Assembly: GCA_018398805.1 (NCBI GenBank)
Contig: JAGFBZ010000558.1
Location: forward strand, 292,524-356,523
Direction of reading: 5' to 3'
DNA: 64,000 nucleotides
Source of the DNA: Hirundichthys speculiger
Lineage: Eukaryota > Chordata > Actinopteri > Beloniformes > Exocoetidae
Shown piece after piece: positions 11,401-36,366 of this stretch. The notes beneath the pieces are model-generated. The model did not search any database. It was not told the origin of the DNA and saw only the letters and a program-made list of their open reading frames with translations. Every line of letters starts with the position of its first letter. The stretch's first letter is position 1. The position numbers and the translations under genes are program-made.

Positions 11401-14400
11401 GGAACATATAGCAAGCATATTATCTGAAACGTATATAACACCTAAAGTATTTATATTTATTGGAAGCCCAGTCGGCTGCTCGTTTTCGCCTCTTTTAGCG
11501 TTGAATGTTGGCCGCGGCTGAATCGTGTCTGAGGGCAGCAAAGCAGAAACACGTGGATGTTTGGAGATGAATATACATAGAGAATTTGTTTCTCTCTCTA
11601 TTTATTTATTTATTTTTTAATAATAGAGGGTTTTCACGGCGCGTCATCCAACAGGAAGTCGCCATCTTGGAGGCACGCGGCAACGTAAACAAAGCTCACA
11701 CGCTGGAGTAAATCAGACGTCTTCATTGAAAATGGTAAATTATTGTTGTGTTTTCGTCTGTACCAACCGGACAGACCGCGAGAGACACTTGGAGTTTATA
11801 GACTTCCAAAGGTTATTAAAAATCAAGGAAGAACAATCCCAGAAGTTGTCAGAGGAAAGGAGGCGCTTGTGGTTAGCAAAGCTAAACCAAGACCTGGGTG
11901 GCTAAAATCTGGACAACATCCAAATTTGTTCGGCCCATTTCGTGTCAGGTAAGTTAAGTGAAATGTTGTTAGCTCTTAATTTCACACATGAACAATTATC
12001 AAGAAAAAAAAGCTCTTAATTTCTATTTTAATGATAATATCAAGCTACCACCTAGCTACACTAGCAACACAGTTCTTAAAATGTAGAGCTACAATGTGCT
12101 ATATTTCTCATTGTATTCCAGGTAAAAGGTCTGACCTTTATCAAAAGGATGACCCAGATTGGGTCCATCTGTCGGAATGACGGGTAGAAACCAGGTAGTT
12201 TACGATGTCGGGGTATCCAATCGAAGGGAGGCTCTCCGGCTCGTCATTGCTCCAAGACGAGGGAGCAATGACGGGTAAATCTTACGGATCGGAACCACCG
12301 ACAAACTTTAACTTTCCAGAATATCGTTCCCTTTCCCGTGGACCAAGTCCTCCTCTGGATGTTTTTGCGTCTGTTAAGCCTTTTGAAGAGCTTTTCTGTG
12401 GTTTATCCCTCCTTTATCCACGGTCGTTAGCATTGATCCAGCGGTGCGTTTACATCCGAGTACCTCCAAGATGGCCGCGCCTCCAAAACGTGACGTAGGT
12501 GAAAACCCTCTATAAGTAATATGCAGTTGATGCCTGCATGCGGTTGTCGCATCCATGTAGCCGAGTCTCTGCCTGCGTATCAATCTGAGACTTTTGACAC
12601 TGCTGTTCAAGTCTCCTCACTGAGAAAAAACAAAAAAAAAACTTTAAAGAAAAATTAAATACTGAGTTGTAATAGGGGGAAACCAGAGTGGCGCGAAAAT
12701 GGGCTCCACTAGGTGGCAGCACCGGCCACAACTGGTCGGTACCGCTGCATTTGGGGATTTTGCCCGATTGCTTTCAATGCTTTCAGACTTTCAAACTTCC
12801 AGTTTTGAAAGTCTGACTGTGTGACGTCTCACTGATTCAGAAGGTGTTGATTTAGCGTGAGGATGAAACGGATCAGCACCGACGGAGAGACGGGTGGTGG
12901 TCTGTCTGGTCTGCAAAGCTCTGGAGCAGAGAGTTGAGCCCGTTTTGCCCCCTGATCCATAGTCGGGTCGCCCCCATTTAATACGATTGATGGATTAATT
13001 AGAAATCCTGTCGACAGATATTGAACGTGAAAATGTTAAGACGATTATGAGTTCAGAGTTACAGTGTCTTTATCTTTTCTAACTGAATGTTCTGGTTATT
13101 GTTTTTTTTTTATTTATTTATAAAAGAAAACAGATCCATCTACTGTCTCGCTCCTCCTGCTCTACACTCGAGGAGCCCCGTTGTGGCCCTTTTGTTCTGT
13201 TTTCAAGAACAAGGGGGCCGCATCTCAAACCAAAGAGGCTGCTGGGAAGTGTAGTCTCCATGAGTCTCTTTTATTCCAGCTGCTTCCTTTATCTACTAAT
13301 CTTTTTCTACCGGATCCTGAAGCCTTATATGTGCTTCTCAGAAGAGGCCGTCTCTGAGGGCGTGTTTGTTTCATTCCTGCTGGTGTCCAGCCGGGTGGAG
13401 TTTAAATTACAGGGACTCCACTGACTCAGAACTGTTAAACGGGATTGTCCGGACCGTCGTGTTGCATGTGGGCTGCTGCAGATCTTTGGTATTTTGTATC
13501 TGATGTAAACGTGTCTGTATTTATGCATTTGTGCAACACTTCCCTCCTCTGTCCCTTTGTCCTTCTGTGACTGAAATTTGCATAATGTTGTTCGACTTTC
13601 CATCTTTATTATTCATGTACTCTTAATGTGTCGCTGTGAGCTCAGTCTTGTCAATAATCTGCCTGCTCTGCCCCCCCTCCCCCACCCCCCCCCAACCCCC
13701 AAACTGTATTGTGTACCAGCATCCTTCCTGTCGTCCCTGGAGATCAAATGGGGTTTTTGAAGTCGCAGGTTTTCTGTTTTGGTTCCTCCCCCCCCCCCAC
13801 CCCACTTGGGTTGACTAGCGAGTGATGCAGCACGTGAGAGCGCCCCCCCCAGCCAAACCACCGTTTGAGTCACGGGCCTATTTAAAGTCTGTGAGCGGCC
13901 TCATTTTTCTTTTTTGTTTTGTTTTGCTTGTTTATGAGGTCTTAAAACGGTTGTCTTCATGTCGTCATCAGCTCGAGTTAAAAGGTCACGATCGTCGTTA
14001 GGAGCAGGAGCGCGGTCGGGGGGGGGGGGGGGGTGGGCTACAGAAATGGCTCGGGCCTCAACAGCGCGGCACGTTGGCGCCTGCGGTCATGTGACGATCA
14101 GGTGCAGCGGACTGAAAGCAGCCAGTGTTTAAGCTGAGAAGAAGTCGGGTCGCAGTCGCTGCTGTGATCCGGAGGTTCTGATCTTCATCTCTGGTGTCGG
14201 TCAGAGTCCACGTTGGTTGGCTGCGACCTCCAGGACATGTTTCACGTTTTTATTCTGTCAGAACGAGTTAATGAACGGTGTTTGTTGGACATCTTTGAGC
14301 ATTAAAGGACGCTGCCTCGGTCCAACGCTGTGATAGTAACGTCTGGTAGAGATTCAGAGGTGTGACGTGGAGAAAAGCTGAAAGAATGACGATGCTGATG

Positions 14401-15932
14401 ATTGTTGATCATGATTTTATTTTCTCATCTTTTTCCATACGCTGAGTAGCTCAAGTCTTATCTAAAGAGGGAACAGGAGGCCAGGTCCAGAGGAGAAGGC
14501 CGCTTTTTAAACATCTAAATGTGTTTTAGAGTCACGAAGTACGTGACACGTCTTCACTGTTGGTCACAACAATCGATGCTCTTTCATATGAGATGATTTC
14601 AGGCCCAGTTTTCCAACCACAGAGCTCGACGACGCCATGGCTGATGGAGCGGCTGCGATGTCGCTGGATATTAAATGAGCCAAATATCTGGAGCCATCAG
14701 GTCGTTTGTATTTAAGCTGCAGCCGGTGAGAGCAAGGTTTCCAGTCAGGACATTAAATGATGTCCTGACTGGAAACCTGCTGGAGTAGACGCACAACCGA
14801 CTTCTAAATGTGCCGTTGCACAACTGGCATCCTGCATACTAACATGGACCAGTATGTACTGCATACCGTATGTGCAGTGTGTAGTATGTACTGAATACCA
14901 GATGTGCAGTCTGTAGTATGTACTGCATACTGTATGTGCAGTGTGTAGTATGTACTGCATACTGTATGTGCAGTGTGTAGTATGTACTGCATACTGTATG
15001 TGCAGTCTGTAGTATGTACTGCATACTGTATGTGCAGTGTGTAGTATGTACTGCATACTGTATGTGCAGTCTGTAGTATGTACTGCATACTGTATGTGCA
15101 GTCTGTAGTATGTACTGCATACCGTATGTGCAGTCGGTAGTATGTACTGAATACCGTATCTGCAGTCTGTAGTATGTACTGTATACCGTATGTGCAGTCT
15201 GTAGTATGTACTGAATACTGTATGTGCAGTCTGTAGTATGTACTGCATACTGTATGTGCAGTCTGTAGTATGTACTGAATACTGTATGTGCAGTCTGTAG
15301 TATGTACTGCATACTGTATGTGCAGTGTGTAGTATGTACTGCATATTGTATGTGCAGACTGTAGTATGTACTGCATACTGTATGTGCAGTGTGTAGTATG
15401 TACTGCATATAGTATGGCTGAGAAAGAGAAAGAGAGGATCTTATCTGTGTTTTACTCTCTTGGGTTTCTTTGCTCTCAGAGATTAGTTGAGTTTTTTAAA
15501 TCATCTGAAGGAAATCGTTTCACCTCTCCTGTCATGGTGGTTTCTTCTGCTTTGACTGGCAGAGCAGCTGCTCTGGTTCACGTCCCTGCTGGTCCGGAGA
15601 AACAAAAACTAAAAACCATTTACGTCAGGGACCAACCAGATTAACTCAAACTGGTCCTGTTAGATACCCGTCAGCTCCTCCCTCATCCATCCTTCATCCT
15701 CTCTGCTTCTTCCAGGCTGGTGAAGTGGGTTTTAATTATTATAATTTAATTATTGCTGCTGGTAACTCCGTCCCTCTGTTCCTCTGTTCCTCTCACCAAC
15801 ACCAACAGAGCGACAGACTCGGTCTAACTCAGTCACTGCTGCTGTTTCAGGTCTTGGAGCGACACAGAGAATTTCTACTCCAACGACCGCAGCATCCTGA
15901 CGCTGTCGCCCATCGAGGCCACCCACTGCTGA
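8475..15932 (+). CDS. ATP11B: ATP11B, last two coding exons (phospholipid-transporting ATPase IF, C-terminus)
   Basis: Exons: 8499-8638 (acceptor ...cgccgcag; a start at 8475 after an earlier AG is also in frame) and 15851-15932 with stop TGA at 15930-15932. The join AG|G restores an Arg codon. The penultimate exon is Cys-rich (SCVESLCCYQHGQSGCSRL, then LLEQMTGQC). The last exon gives SWSDTENFYSNDRSILTLS and ends in ATHC. From memory, human ATP11B ends with a Cys-rich segment followed by SWS...FYTNDRSILTLS...TC, so the match is specific. The family flips aminophospholipids across endosomal and plasma membranes with a CDC50 partner. This part is only the cytosolic tail; the ten membrane segments and the DKTGT site lie left of the window. 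Position next to MCCC1, in convergent orientation, agrees with vertebrate synteny. The 7.2-kb intron holds a hAT-like element with tandem copies, a THAP element and a 32-bp minisatellite. Confidence 0.75.
8989..10110 (+). mobile_element. hAT-like element with internal tandem amplification
   Basis: TAGGGGTGAGTACTGG at the left and CACACCCCT at the right, flanked by a direct GCCTGG (within a possible 8-bp CTGCCTGG at 8981-8988 and 10109-10116). From about 9186 a unit containing CTTCAAAACAACCTATTT and ATCGATATT is repeated six times with spacings of roughly 136-162 bp. Non-coding. Confidence 0.75.
10117..11623. other. ATP11B intron, no feature recognised
   Basis: T runs at 10410-10423 and 11137-11152. 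Moderately GC-rich stretches without splice-consistent open frames. Confidence 0.35.
11624..12512 (+). mobile_element. THAP-domain DNA element, copy 1
   Basis: Terminal repeats TAGAGGGTTTTCAC / GTGAAAACCCTCTA. From ATG at 11732 the frame MVNYCCVFVCTNRTDRERH... then ...ERRRLWLAKLNQDLGG ends at a TAA, after which the same frame continues to ICSAHFVSG. This is a THAP (C2CH) zinc-finger N-terminus, as in P-element-type transposases. No catalytic domain remains. It lies in ATP11B's last intron. Copy 2 is at 30921-31767. Confidence 0.75.
12513..14734. other. ATP11B intron, no gene seen
   Basis: Poly-C and poly-G tracts (13670-13700, 13788-13798, 14020-14032). No supported exon. Confidence 0.35.
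14735..14778. repeat. Perfect 19-bp hairpin
   Basis: AGGTTTCCAGTCAGGACAT (14735-14753) and its exact complement (14760-14778) with a 6-base loop. Confidence 0.85.
14850..15415. repeat. 32-bp minisatellite, ~17 copies
   Basis: Unit built on TGTAGTATGTACTGCATACT followed by GTATGTGCAGTC; spacing of 32 bp checked at several joins. It is free of stops on the minus strand in all three frames because 32 is not a multiple of three, so each long frame is only the repeat. It lies just upstream of the last ATP11B exon. Confidence 0.9.
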
Positions 15933-16873
15933 CCCCCCCCAGGCCCCCCAGGTCCGCCAGGTCCAAGGACCGCAGCTTTTTTTTTTTCTTTTTCTTTTTG
16001 CGTCATTGAATGAAAGAACGACTGAGAAGATCATGGAGTGGAAGCTGGGACTGAACCGGGGGTCCGACTGGCTGGACGTCTCCAGCAGCTGCAGCTGGAG
16101 GGTTAAAGCGAGAACGTGAGTCTGCAGGTCCTGGAAGGACCTCAGAAAGGTCCTGGAAGAGCAAAGATCATCCTCGACCTCTCAAGGTTCATCTTCAGTT
16201 GCCAAATGTTTTTTTTTTTTCTTGCAACTGGAAGAAAACAGACATAATTCTAAAAGGAGTCGGTACTTTTTTTTTTTTCCTAATAATGTTTGCTGTTACT
16301 CGCCGGTTCTGCTTCCAGCAGGAGGCTGTGAAACGACCGGGCCGACCGATCTCACTGTTGGACCGACAGGATCGCTAACGTAGCGCCAGAAAAGCTGCTG
16401 CGCCTTCGTCTCATTCAGACCGGAGCGGAAGGAAACCGGAGCGCCGCTGTCCCGTAGCGTCCTGACGCTCTACCTGAGCTGCACCTGGAGGCTCCGCCTC
16501 TGCTGCACCTGGAGGCTCCGCCTCTGCTGCAGCACCAAAGACCAAAGGATCCAGACTGGAGTTCAGAGGAAAAACTCTTTATTTTTGTGCCTGATTGTAC
16601 AGAAGCTTATATTATTATATTATTAGAAGACTTATTTGTTCATGCTGCTTTCTCGTCTCGACGGTTCGAGCCTCGTCTCTCCTGTAAACGTCCCTCTGAA
16701 AGAGGACGGACGTTTCAAAAAGCCATAACGTTTGAAGAAGTTATATTATTGATAGATTAGTGGGAGGAGGGGGGGGGGGGGGGTTACTGTGGGACAGAAG
16801 CTGTTTGTTCCCCTCGAATGCCTTTTCAATCAGTCCTGACGGCCAGAAGCGTCTCAGCATTACAGACCACGAT

Positions 16874-16905
<32 letters not shown>
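16874..16905 (+). repeat. 32-base G run
   Basis: Uninterrupted G tract directly in front of a TTTAGGG-rich array; a shorter one is at 16768-16784. Strong potential to form a G-quadruplex. The exact length is likely uncertain in any assembly. Confidence 0.9.
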
Positions 16906-16908
<3 letters not shown>

Positions 16909-17785
16909 GGGTTTAGGGATTAGGGATTAGGGTTTAGGGTTTAGGTTTCAGACATGGGTAAGGGTTTAGGTTTAGGGATTAGGGGTTAGGGTTTAGGTTT
17001 AGGGATTAGGGTTCAGGTTTAGGGATTAGGGTTTAGGTTTAGGACACGAGTTAGAGTTTAGGGTTTAGGACACGAGTTAGGGTTTAGGGTTTAGGTTTCA
17101 GACATGGGTAAGGGTTTAGGGATTAGGGTTTAGGTTTAGGGTTTAGGTTTCAGACATGGGTAAGGGTTTAGGTTTAGGGATTAGGGTTTAGGATTAGGGT
17201 TTAGGTTTAGGGTTTAGGTTTCAGACATGGGTAAGGGTTTAGGTTTAGGGATTAGGGTTTAGGTTTAGGATTAGGGTTTAGGTTTAGAGATTAGGGTTTA
17301 GATTTAGGACACGAGTTAGAGTTTAGGGTTTAGGTTTAGGGTTTAGGTTTCAGACATGGGTAAGGGTTTAGGTTTAGGTTTAGGGTTTAGGTTTCAGACA
17401 TGGGTAAGGGTTTAGGTTTAGGGTTTAGGTTTAGGAGGTGGGTAAGGGTTCAGGTTTAGGGATTAGGATTTAGGGTTTAGGACATGAGTTAGAGTTTAGG
17501 GTTTAGGTTTAGGGTTTAGGTTTCAGACATGGGTAAGGGTTTAGGTTTAGGGTTTAGGTTTAGGTTTAGGGGTTAGGGTTTAGGTTTAGGAGGTGGGTTA
17601 GGGTTTAGGTTTAGGACATGAGTTAGAGTTTAGGGTTTAGGTTTAGGTTTAGGGGTTAGGGTTTAGGTTTAGGGGTTAGGGTTTAGGTTTAGGAGGTGGG
17701 TTAGGGTTTAGGTTTAGGACATGAGTTAGAGTTTAGGGTTTAGGTTTAGGTTTAGTGGTTAGGGTTTAGGGTTATGGGTAAGGGG
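16906..17785 (+). repeat. Telomere-like TTTAGGG/TTAGG array
   Basis: About 880 bp of TTAGGG, TTTAGGG and TTTAGG units mixed with recurring spacers such as TTTCAGACATGGGTAAGGG and ACACGAGTTAGAG or ACATGAGTTAGAG. Higher-order repetition is visible by eye. Confidence 0.9.
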
Positions 17786-18810
17786 TTTATCTTAAATGCT
17801 TCGTCTCAGCGGGACGTCGGCGGCTTTAATGCTGAGAAGCTTCTTGGACCGACGGCTGATGCAGATTAACCCAGACAGCAGAATGTTCCGGAGATCAATA
17901 TATCCAGATATATAGATATAAATATAAATATATATGTTCAACTTTCAGCAGAGAGGAAAAGCAGAACATTTACAAACGTTGCATATCACGATCCATCTTC
18001 TTTGTTGTTTTCCACTGAAATCATTGAAATCATGTTTTCTTTTTCACTGTTAGTTTTTTTTTTCCTTCTCATGCGTGTTTCTGGTGTCGCTGTGTGTGTG
18101 TTGGTGTCTCGTGTTTGTGTGTCGTCGTCGTCGTCTGAAGGTCAGAAGGTCAGAACCGACCCGGGTTCACCCTCCTTTCAGAACCACGGACAGTTTCTGA
18201 CAGAAGTGTAACGTTGAATCAAGACAACCGTTTTAACGACCACAGATGCTCCCCAGCAGATCAATCATCTCATATCAGTCCGATCATTGATTATTATTGA
18301 CACGTATGTTCCCGACGGTACCAGCCGACGGGACCAGAACCCACTTTGCTGTTTCTGTTTTTAACGTCTGTGTCGTTTTTCTGCATCATTGTGTCTGTAA
18401 ACGTGTCACTTCCTCACCTGGATGTTTAAGAGCATAAAATGAAGATGTTTGCAGCTCCAGAAGAATCAAACCGTCGCCCTCCAGACGTTTGTTACGCAGA
18501 AGTTAACTGTTGACCCGCTGACCTCATCATTTCTGTTCTGTTCTGTTGTGTCTGCATTCAGAAAAATACACGTTGGTACTGTTCAGAGACGCCTCGCTGT
18601 CATTTTTTTCTTTAAAAACGTCCATCTGTGAAAACGGTCACGTGACCAAGTAGAACTTGAGACGTAGAGCCCTGATTGTGCTGCATTGTGGGTATTATGG
18701 GCGGTGATTTTAAGCATAATTGAGGTTCATATGAAACCTCTTTAATACACCTCCAAAAAAAAGGCAAAAGATGAATAAATGGCTGTGAACTTTAACTTTA
18801 AAAACCTGAA
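17786..18810. other. No gene seen (inside putative ATP11B 3' UTR)
   Basis: No repeat ends or supported exons recognised. Confidence 0.35.
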
Positions 18811-18818
18811 CGTGTGAT

Positions 18819-19334
18819 TAGTGCTGGGCGGTATGACCAATAATTTATATAATTTTTTTTTGTTTGTTTGTTTTTTGAAGGCACAACTGGGTGTTGTCCA
18901 CATTTTCTAATCATTTAGAGAGGAATCGCTGCAGTAAATTAGATTAAAATGACCTATTTTACTGTCACGAGGAGTGAATATTGTAGCCTCCCGCGGCTAC
19001 AACTTTAGCTCGGCAACATTTGCAGATTATTGTAGTTTGTTGGACGTCGTCTTTTTTAAATCCACGGCTCCTCGTTTAGGAAGAAGTTCCTCAGTCTCAT
19101 GTTGCCGTTCTGGAGCTTCCACTTCGGGACTTTCTCTGTCCCGAACTAGAACCTTGTTGCGCCTCCAGTGCAACTGCAAAACAGTCCCCCGTCAAACAAT
19201 GTTCTGCGGCACTTACGTTCCGCCGCGCGGCGTTCCCAACGTTGTGTACGCTACAGTACATACTCACCGGTATTACGGTATATGAAAAATTCATATCATA
19301 AGAAAAAATTAACACCGGTATACCGCCCAGCACT
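18819..19334. mobile_element. hAT-like MITE, TAGTGCTGGGCGGTAT ends
   Basis: Inverted ends TAGTGCTGGGCGGTAT...ATACCGCCCAGCACTA flanked by CGTGTGAT (18811-18818) and CATGTGAT (19335-19342), a 7-of-8 target duplication. Non-coding. Confidence 0.8.
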
Positions 19335-20569
19335 ACATGTGATCATCGTCGTGGTCGTCCAGGGGCATGCTGGGTGATGGAGCAGATGGAGCAGGTTCCT
19401 CCAGACCAGAGGAAGACCAGACAGAAACACCTGCAGGTCTGGCGCCCCCTGGTGTCCACAGGGAGACCCGCAGCAGTTCACAGAGATGGACAAATGACGC
19501 ATCTTCAGTTGTTTTATTTCTGTTTGGGCCTCAACATTTGACCATGTTGAAAAATAAAACTGAAAGTAAAGTTTGAGGAGATTGGCAATCTTTTTTTTTT
19601 TTTTAAATGAAAATGAGGTTGAGATGAAGCTCTGACGTCATGTCTTTGGATCTGAGGCCTCTAATCTGTTTCTGGACGCCTCAGTCTGTCACATAATTCA
19701 GAATGCAGGTTTTATATTTTAACCAGACATTTAATTAGATGTCTTATGTCAGGATCTGCCCAGGTCCGTCTACATATTAAAGACCCTCCGGGTCCAGACT
19801 GAACTAAAACCCAAATATCACCTGTCACACAGCGATGATTCAATCCAAGTACCGTCTGCATAATGTGATAAAGATGAAAGGTCTGAACTTCACATTTATG
19901 ACTCCAGACAGATGACGTCAGCGCAGAAACGCTTTTCGGCGTCGGTCTTTAATCAGTTTAAGGGTTTCCTTGATCAAATCAGTTAAAAAGCAAAAGTCTG
20001 GATGAAAATGTCAACCGCTGTGGTGCAGCAGGATTTCCTGCGACTCATCATCAAGAAAGAGAGACGGAGACATTTCTGTCTGAAGGTTTCACTTACTGAA
20101 TAAATAAATAAATTCTCCTCAGATCTTTTCTTGTCTTGATCATCTGCATTTGTAAATTCAAGTGTCTTTTTGAATTTAAAGCCCAACCTTCATCCAGACA
20201 GCCAATAAAAACATGGATTCAGCGCTTTAAATCAATGCAGGTGCTGCCTGGGAAAAGAGGGCGGAGCTACCAACGCTGCAGCCGGCTGATTGGTCAGTTT
20301 GGGACGCTGATGGAAAATGGAGGTTAATCTGGGGTCGTTTTATTTTCCAACTCTGCTCCAGTTTCATTTACTGGGCTGCTTTCAGGAGCAGAACCCGGCC
20401 GAAGTTACTCCGGACCGGATGGTTTCACCATCAGAGGACTGCAGGTGTTTTAGTGCAGGATACTAGATTTACTGAGAGAAAAGAGATTTAGAAAAAGAAA
20501 AAGACTGAACTGGACCTCACAGCTGCAGGTTAAAGACAGAACTGATGTTGGCTGGATACTTTAGAAAAA

Positions 20570-20904
20570 TTTATTACAGTATTTAACAAATTTCATCTTT
20601 CCATCATCTACAAACAGGAGATACAGTTTATCCTACAAGGCCTCAAAGCACACGGTTAGTAAGGATCAGAACCGGTTCTGGTGCCGGTGGATTTAAACGG
20701 ACATCTGTCTCCGTGACCGACTCGTCATCCTGCCGGGTTCATTCTGGAGTCAGAACTGAATCGGGTCACGGAGACACCGGAGATGTGAAAGGAGTCTGGA
20801 GTGATTTCCCAACGCCGTCCCGAGAGCCACGTGACACCCCCCCCCGCCCCCCTCAGCTCACGTCATGATTGGCAGCTCAGATCCAGAGGAGGGTTGATGT
20901 CAGT
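20570..20904 (-). other. MCCC1: Candidate spliced 3' UTR exon of MCCC1 with poly(A) signal
   Basis: Twenty bases below the MCCC1 stop codon there is a good donor (gacag|gtagga; exon edge 22447). A clean acceptor (ctttccag|actgac) lies at 20904/20905. The minus-strand sequence then runs to an AATAAA at 20575-20570. Splicing would remove 1.54 kb containing the hAT-like MITE at 21174-22316. Nothing here is coding beyond a few codons. This is an inference from splice signals and position only. Confidence 0.35.
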
Positions 20905-21173
20905 CTGGAAAGACAGAAGGAGGATTTTAGAAATCTGACTTTGGAGACACCAAGAGATAAAAGTATCCATGAATGAGGAAAAAAAAAAAAAGTATTTAGT
21001 GAATTACACTCAGCAGATGCAGGTATTTAAATGCATCTCTGTTAAACTATAGTGAACATTAAGCATATTTATAGATTACTCTCTTCCTCCTGGACTAAAG
21101 ACGGTTTTCTCTCCGCTTACGTGCACAAAAGAGGCGGTGAGTTTGGAGGATGAGCTTTGACTAAAGTAATAAA

Positions 21174-22316
21174 CTAGGGCTGGGCAACGATTAAAATATT
21201 TAATTGCGATTTATCGCATTATTTCCCTGATTAATCACGATTAATCGCATTATATACGCGAAATCAAATCATGAATTCAAAAGTAGTGTAAAGGTCACTT
21301 TTATTTAAATGTTTTGCCGCCATATGAACTAAAGTGTCATAAAATTTGTTGTTCAAACACTTTTAACATCAGCACTTGTCTGTAACATATTTAGTGTAAA
21401 TCTCATCTTAAAAATTAAAATAAAATAAAGCTTTTTTCCACTGCCAGGGCATTAATGTCATCCTGTTTTTATAAAAAATAAAAAAAAAGTCTACAAACAA
21501 AATCCAACAAAATGATTGTGTCTCAGCACAATCAGAACATTAAAACAGGTAATTTGACGGAGGTAACAGCAGAAACTTTTAACGGGGAGTTCAACTTGTC
21601 AGTTGTTACAAATAACCTTGTTTTCGTTGAATCCCGTCTGAGAGAACTTTAAAATGAAAATGTCCATGTTAAAGTTCAGTAACTTTACCAATCCGTGTAT
21701 CAATCATTCTTTCCATTTTCAATTGTCAATCAAAAATTTAAAAAACATTAAAAAGTGACATTTTATTACGTTTTTCGTTTTTAATTTAACACAAAAAAAT
21801 GAAAAAAAAAAAGAGTTTTTTTAATATTTCAATTTTAGACTTGGATCAAAAATAAGAAATTAAAAAACGGGCCACAGAACTGAATTAGTTTTATAATGGA
21901 GGACTGGACTTTCTGTTGTCATTACACATCTGTGCCACTAGATGGAGCTGCACTGCAGTAACCAGCTAGAGAACAGCAGGACAGTGAACACATGGAGCAG
22001 ATCTGATGGAACATGGAGGAATGACCACAAAGTTTGGTTACAGTCCAGATTTTATTTTTCAGACAGAATTGTTAATATTTCTACCTGAGTTGCTACCTGA
22101 ACTGTAAAGTTCACAGATTTTTACCGTTCTACATGTCCGTTTTAGCTTTTCTGCATGTTTACCTGCCAATTTTTTTCCGGTTCCGCAGCAGCCAGTAACA
22201 GACTTTTCAAAACAAAAGCATGTGAGCAACACGCGTTAACGGGCAATAAAATAAATGTTGGCATTAATAAATTAACGAGTTAACGTGATAATAATGTGTT
22301 AACTTGCCCAGCCCTA
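21174..22316 (+). mobile_element. hAT-like MITE family 'GCTGGGCAA', copy 1
   Basis: Palindromic ends CTAGGGCTGGGCAA...TTGCCCAGCCCTAG. Interior is AT-rich and shares about 1 kb with copies 38643-39780 and 52294-53390. Sits in the putative 3' UTR intron of MCCC1. Confidence 0.8.
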
Positions 22317-22466
22317 GTTAAAACGTAACAGAGTGACACTACCTCGTCTCTAATCCTCCGGACCGACAGGAACTCTCCTTCAGAGACGATTTCAGTCCCA
22401 GTTGTAGGAAATGTTTGCAAAGAAAAAAGAAACTCAGCTCTCCTACCTGTCAGCGTACCAGGTGTT

Positions 22467-35584
<13,118 letters not shown>

Positions 35585-35948
35585 AGTTACCGACCGTCCA
35601 GGCTAGCTCGGCTAGCCTAGCTGACCAGCTGGAGACGATAAGGCGAAGCTGTAAATTATCCAGCAGCTCGTGCACCGTCTGGTTCGTTTTTTTTAGTGGC
35701 TCTGAAGCACTGAACTTGGACCGGTGAATAAAATCCGGTCAACTAAAGTCTTAAACTAGAGGTAAAAGGCACTGGTGAATTATTTTAATACATTTTCTTA
35801 CATGATTGATCTAACCAGGGACCCGTAGTGGCGACAGCCAATGAGAGCGAGCGGAGAGGAGGCGGAGAAGGGCGCTGCAGTTACCAACGATCACCAGCAG
35901 ATGGCACCGTTGACACTTAACACGGAGATAATACTAAATACAGAAATA
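35585..35948 (-). promoter_or_regulatory. MCCC1: Region upstream of MCCC1 (putative promoter)
   Basis: The 5' side of the MCCC1 start codon. Contains GGCTAGCCTAGCTGACC-type repeats and a GCGGAGAGGAGGCGGAGAAGGGCG stretch (35853-35875). No TATA box was identified, as expected for a housekeeping enzyme. The transcription start is not visible. Confidence 0.3.
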
Positions 35949-36313
35949 CAGTCAATGGAAAAAATTATTAGACCACCATTTTTCCTTCACTTTCTTGTTC
36001 ATTTTAATACCTGGTACCACTAAACGTCATCATGTGACTAAAACAGACAGAAAAGAAAACACTGAATGCATAAAAGCGTATTTTTGGCAGTACAACGCCA
36101 TAGCTATTGATGTAAAACTTAAGTGATTTAGGTTATAATCAAGAAAACCATGGAAAATGGTAAGATATCAGCTCTTAAATAAAACTCTTATGAGCAATCT
36201 TTGTGGTTATCGTTATGTTTGTCCAAACAAATGTACCTTTAGTTGTACCAGGCATTAAAATGAACAAGAAACTGAAGAAAACAAGGGTGGTCTAATAATT
36301 TTTTCCATGACTG
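35949..36313. mobile_element. mariner/Tc1-like MITE, TA duplication
   Basis: Ends CAGTCAATGGAAAAAATTAT and ATAATTTTTTCCATGACTG, flanked by TA on both sides. A second copy (54246-54507) is in a KNG1 intron. Confidence 0.75.
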
Positions 36314-36315
36314 TA

Positions 36316-36316
36316 G

Positions 36317-36366
<50 letters not shown>

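Larger units (their letters stand above)
15933..19580 (+). other. ATP11B: Probable ATP11B 3' UTR
   Basis: No further coding exon is visible on the plus strand after the ATP11B stop. A plus-strand AATAAA at 19553-19558 is the best polyadenylation signal before the facing MCCC1 gene. If used, the UTR would be about 3.6 kb. It would include the 32-G run at 16874-16905, the TTTAGGG-like array (16906-17785) and a hAT-like MITE (18819-19334). Earlier polyadenylation is equally possible; the sequence alone cannot decide. Confidence 0.35.

Noticed and set aside
14745..15408. Three overlapping ~190-codon frames rich in His/Tyr/Thr
   Set aside because: 32-bp minisatellite read in three frames; same peptide in each.
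14850..15415. Regular arrays (20, 32, 39 bp) as CRISPR
   Set aside because: Units are contiguous with no unique spacers, and the DNA is eukaryotic.
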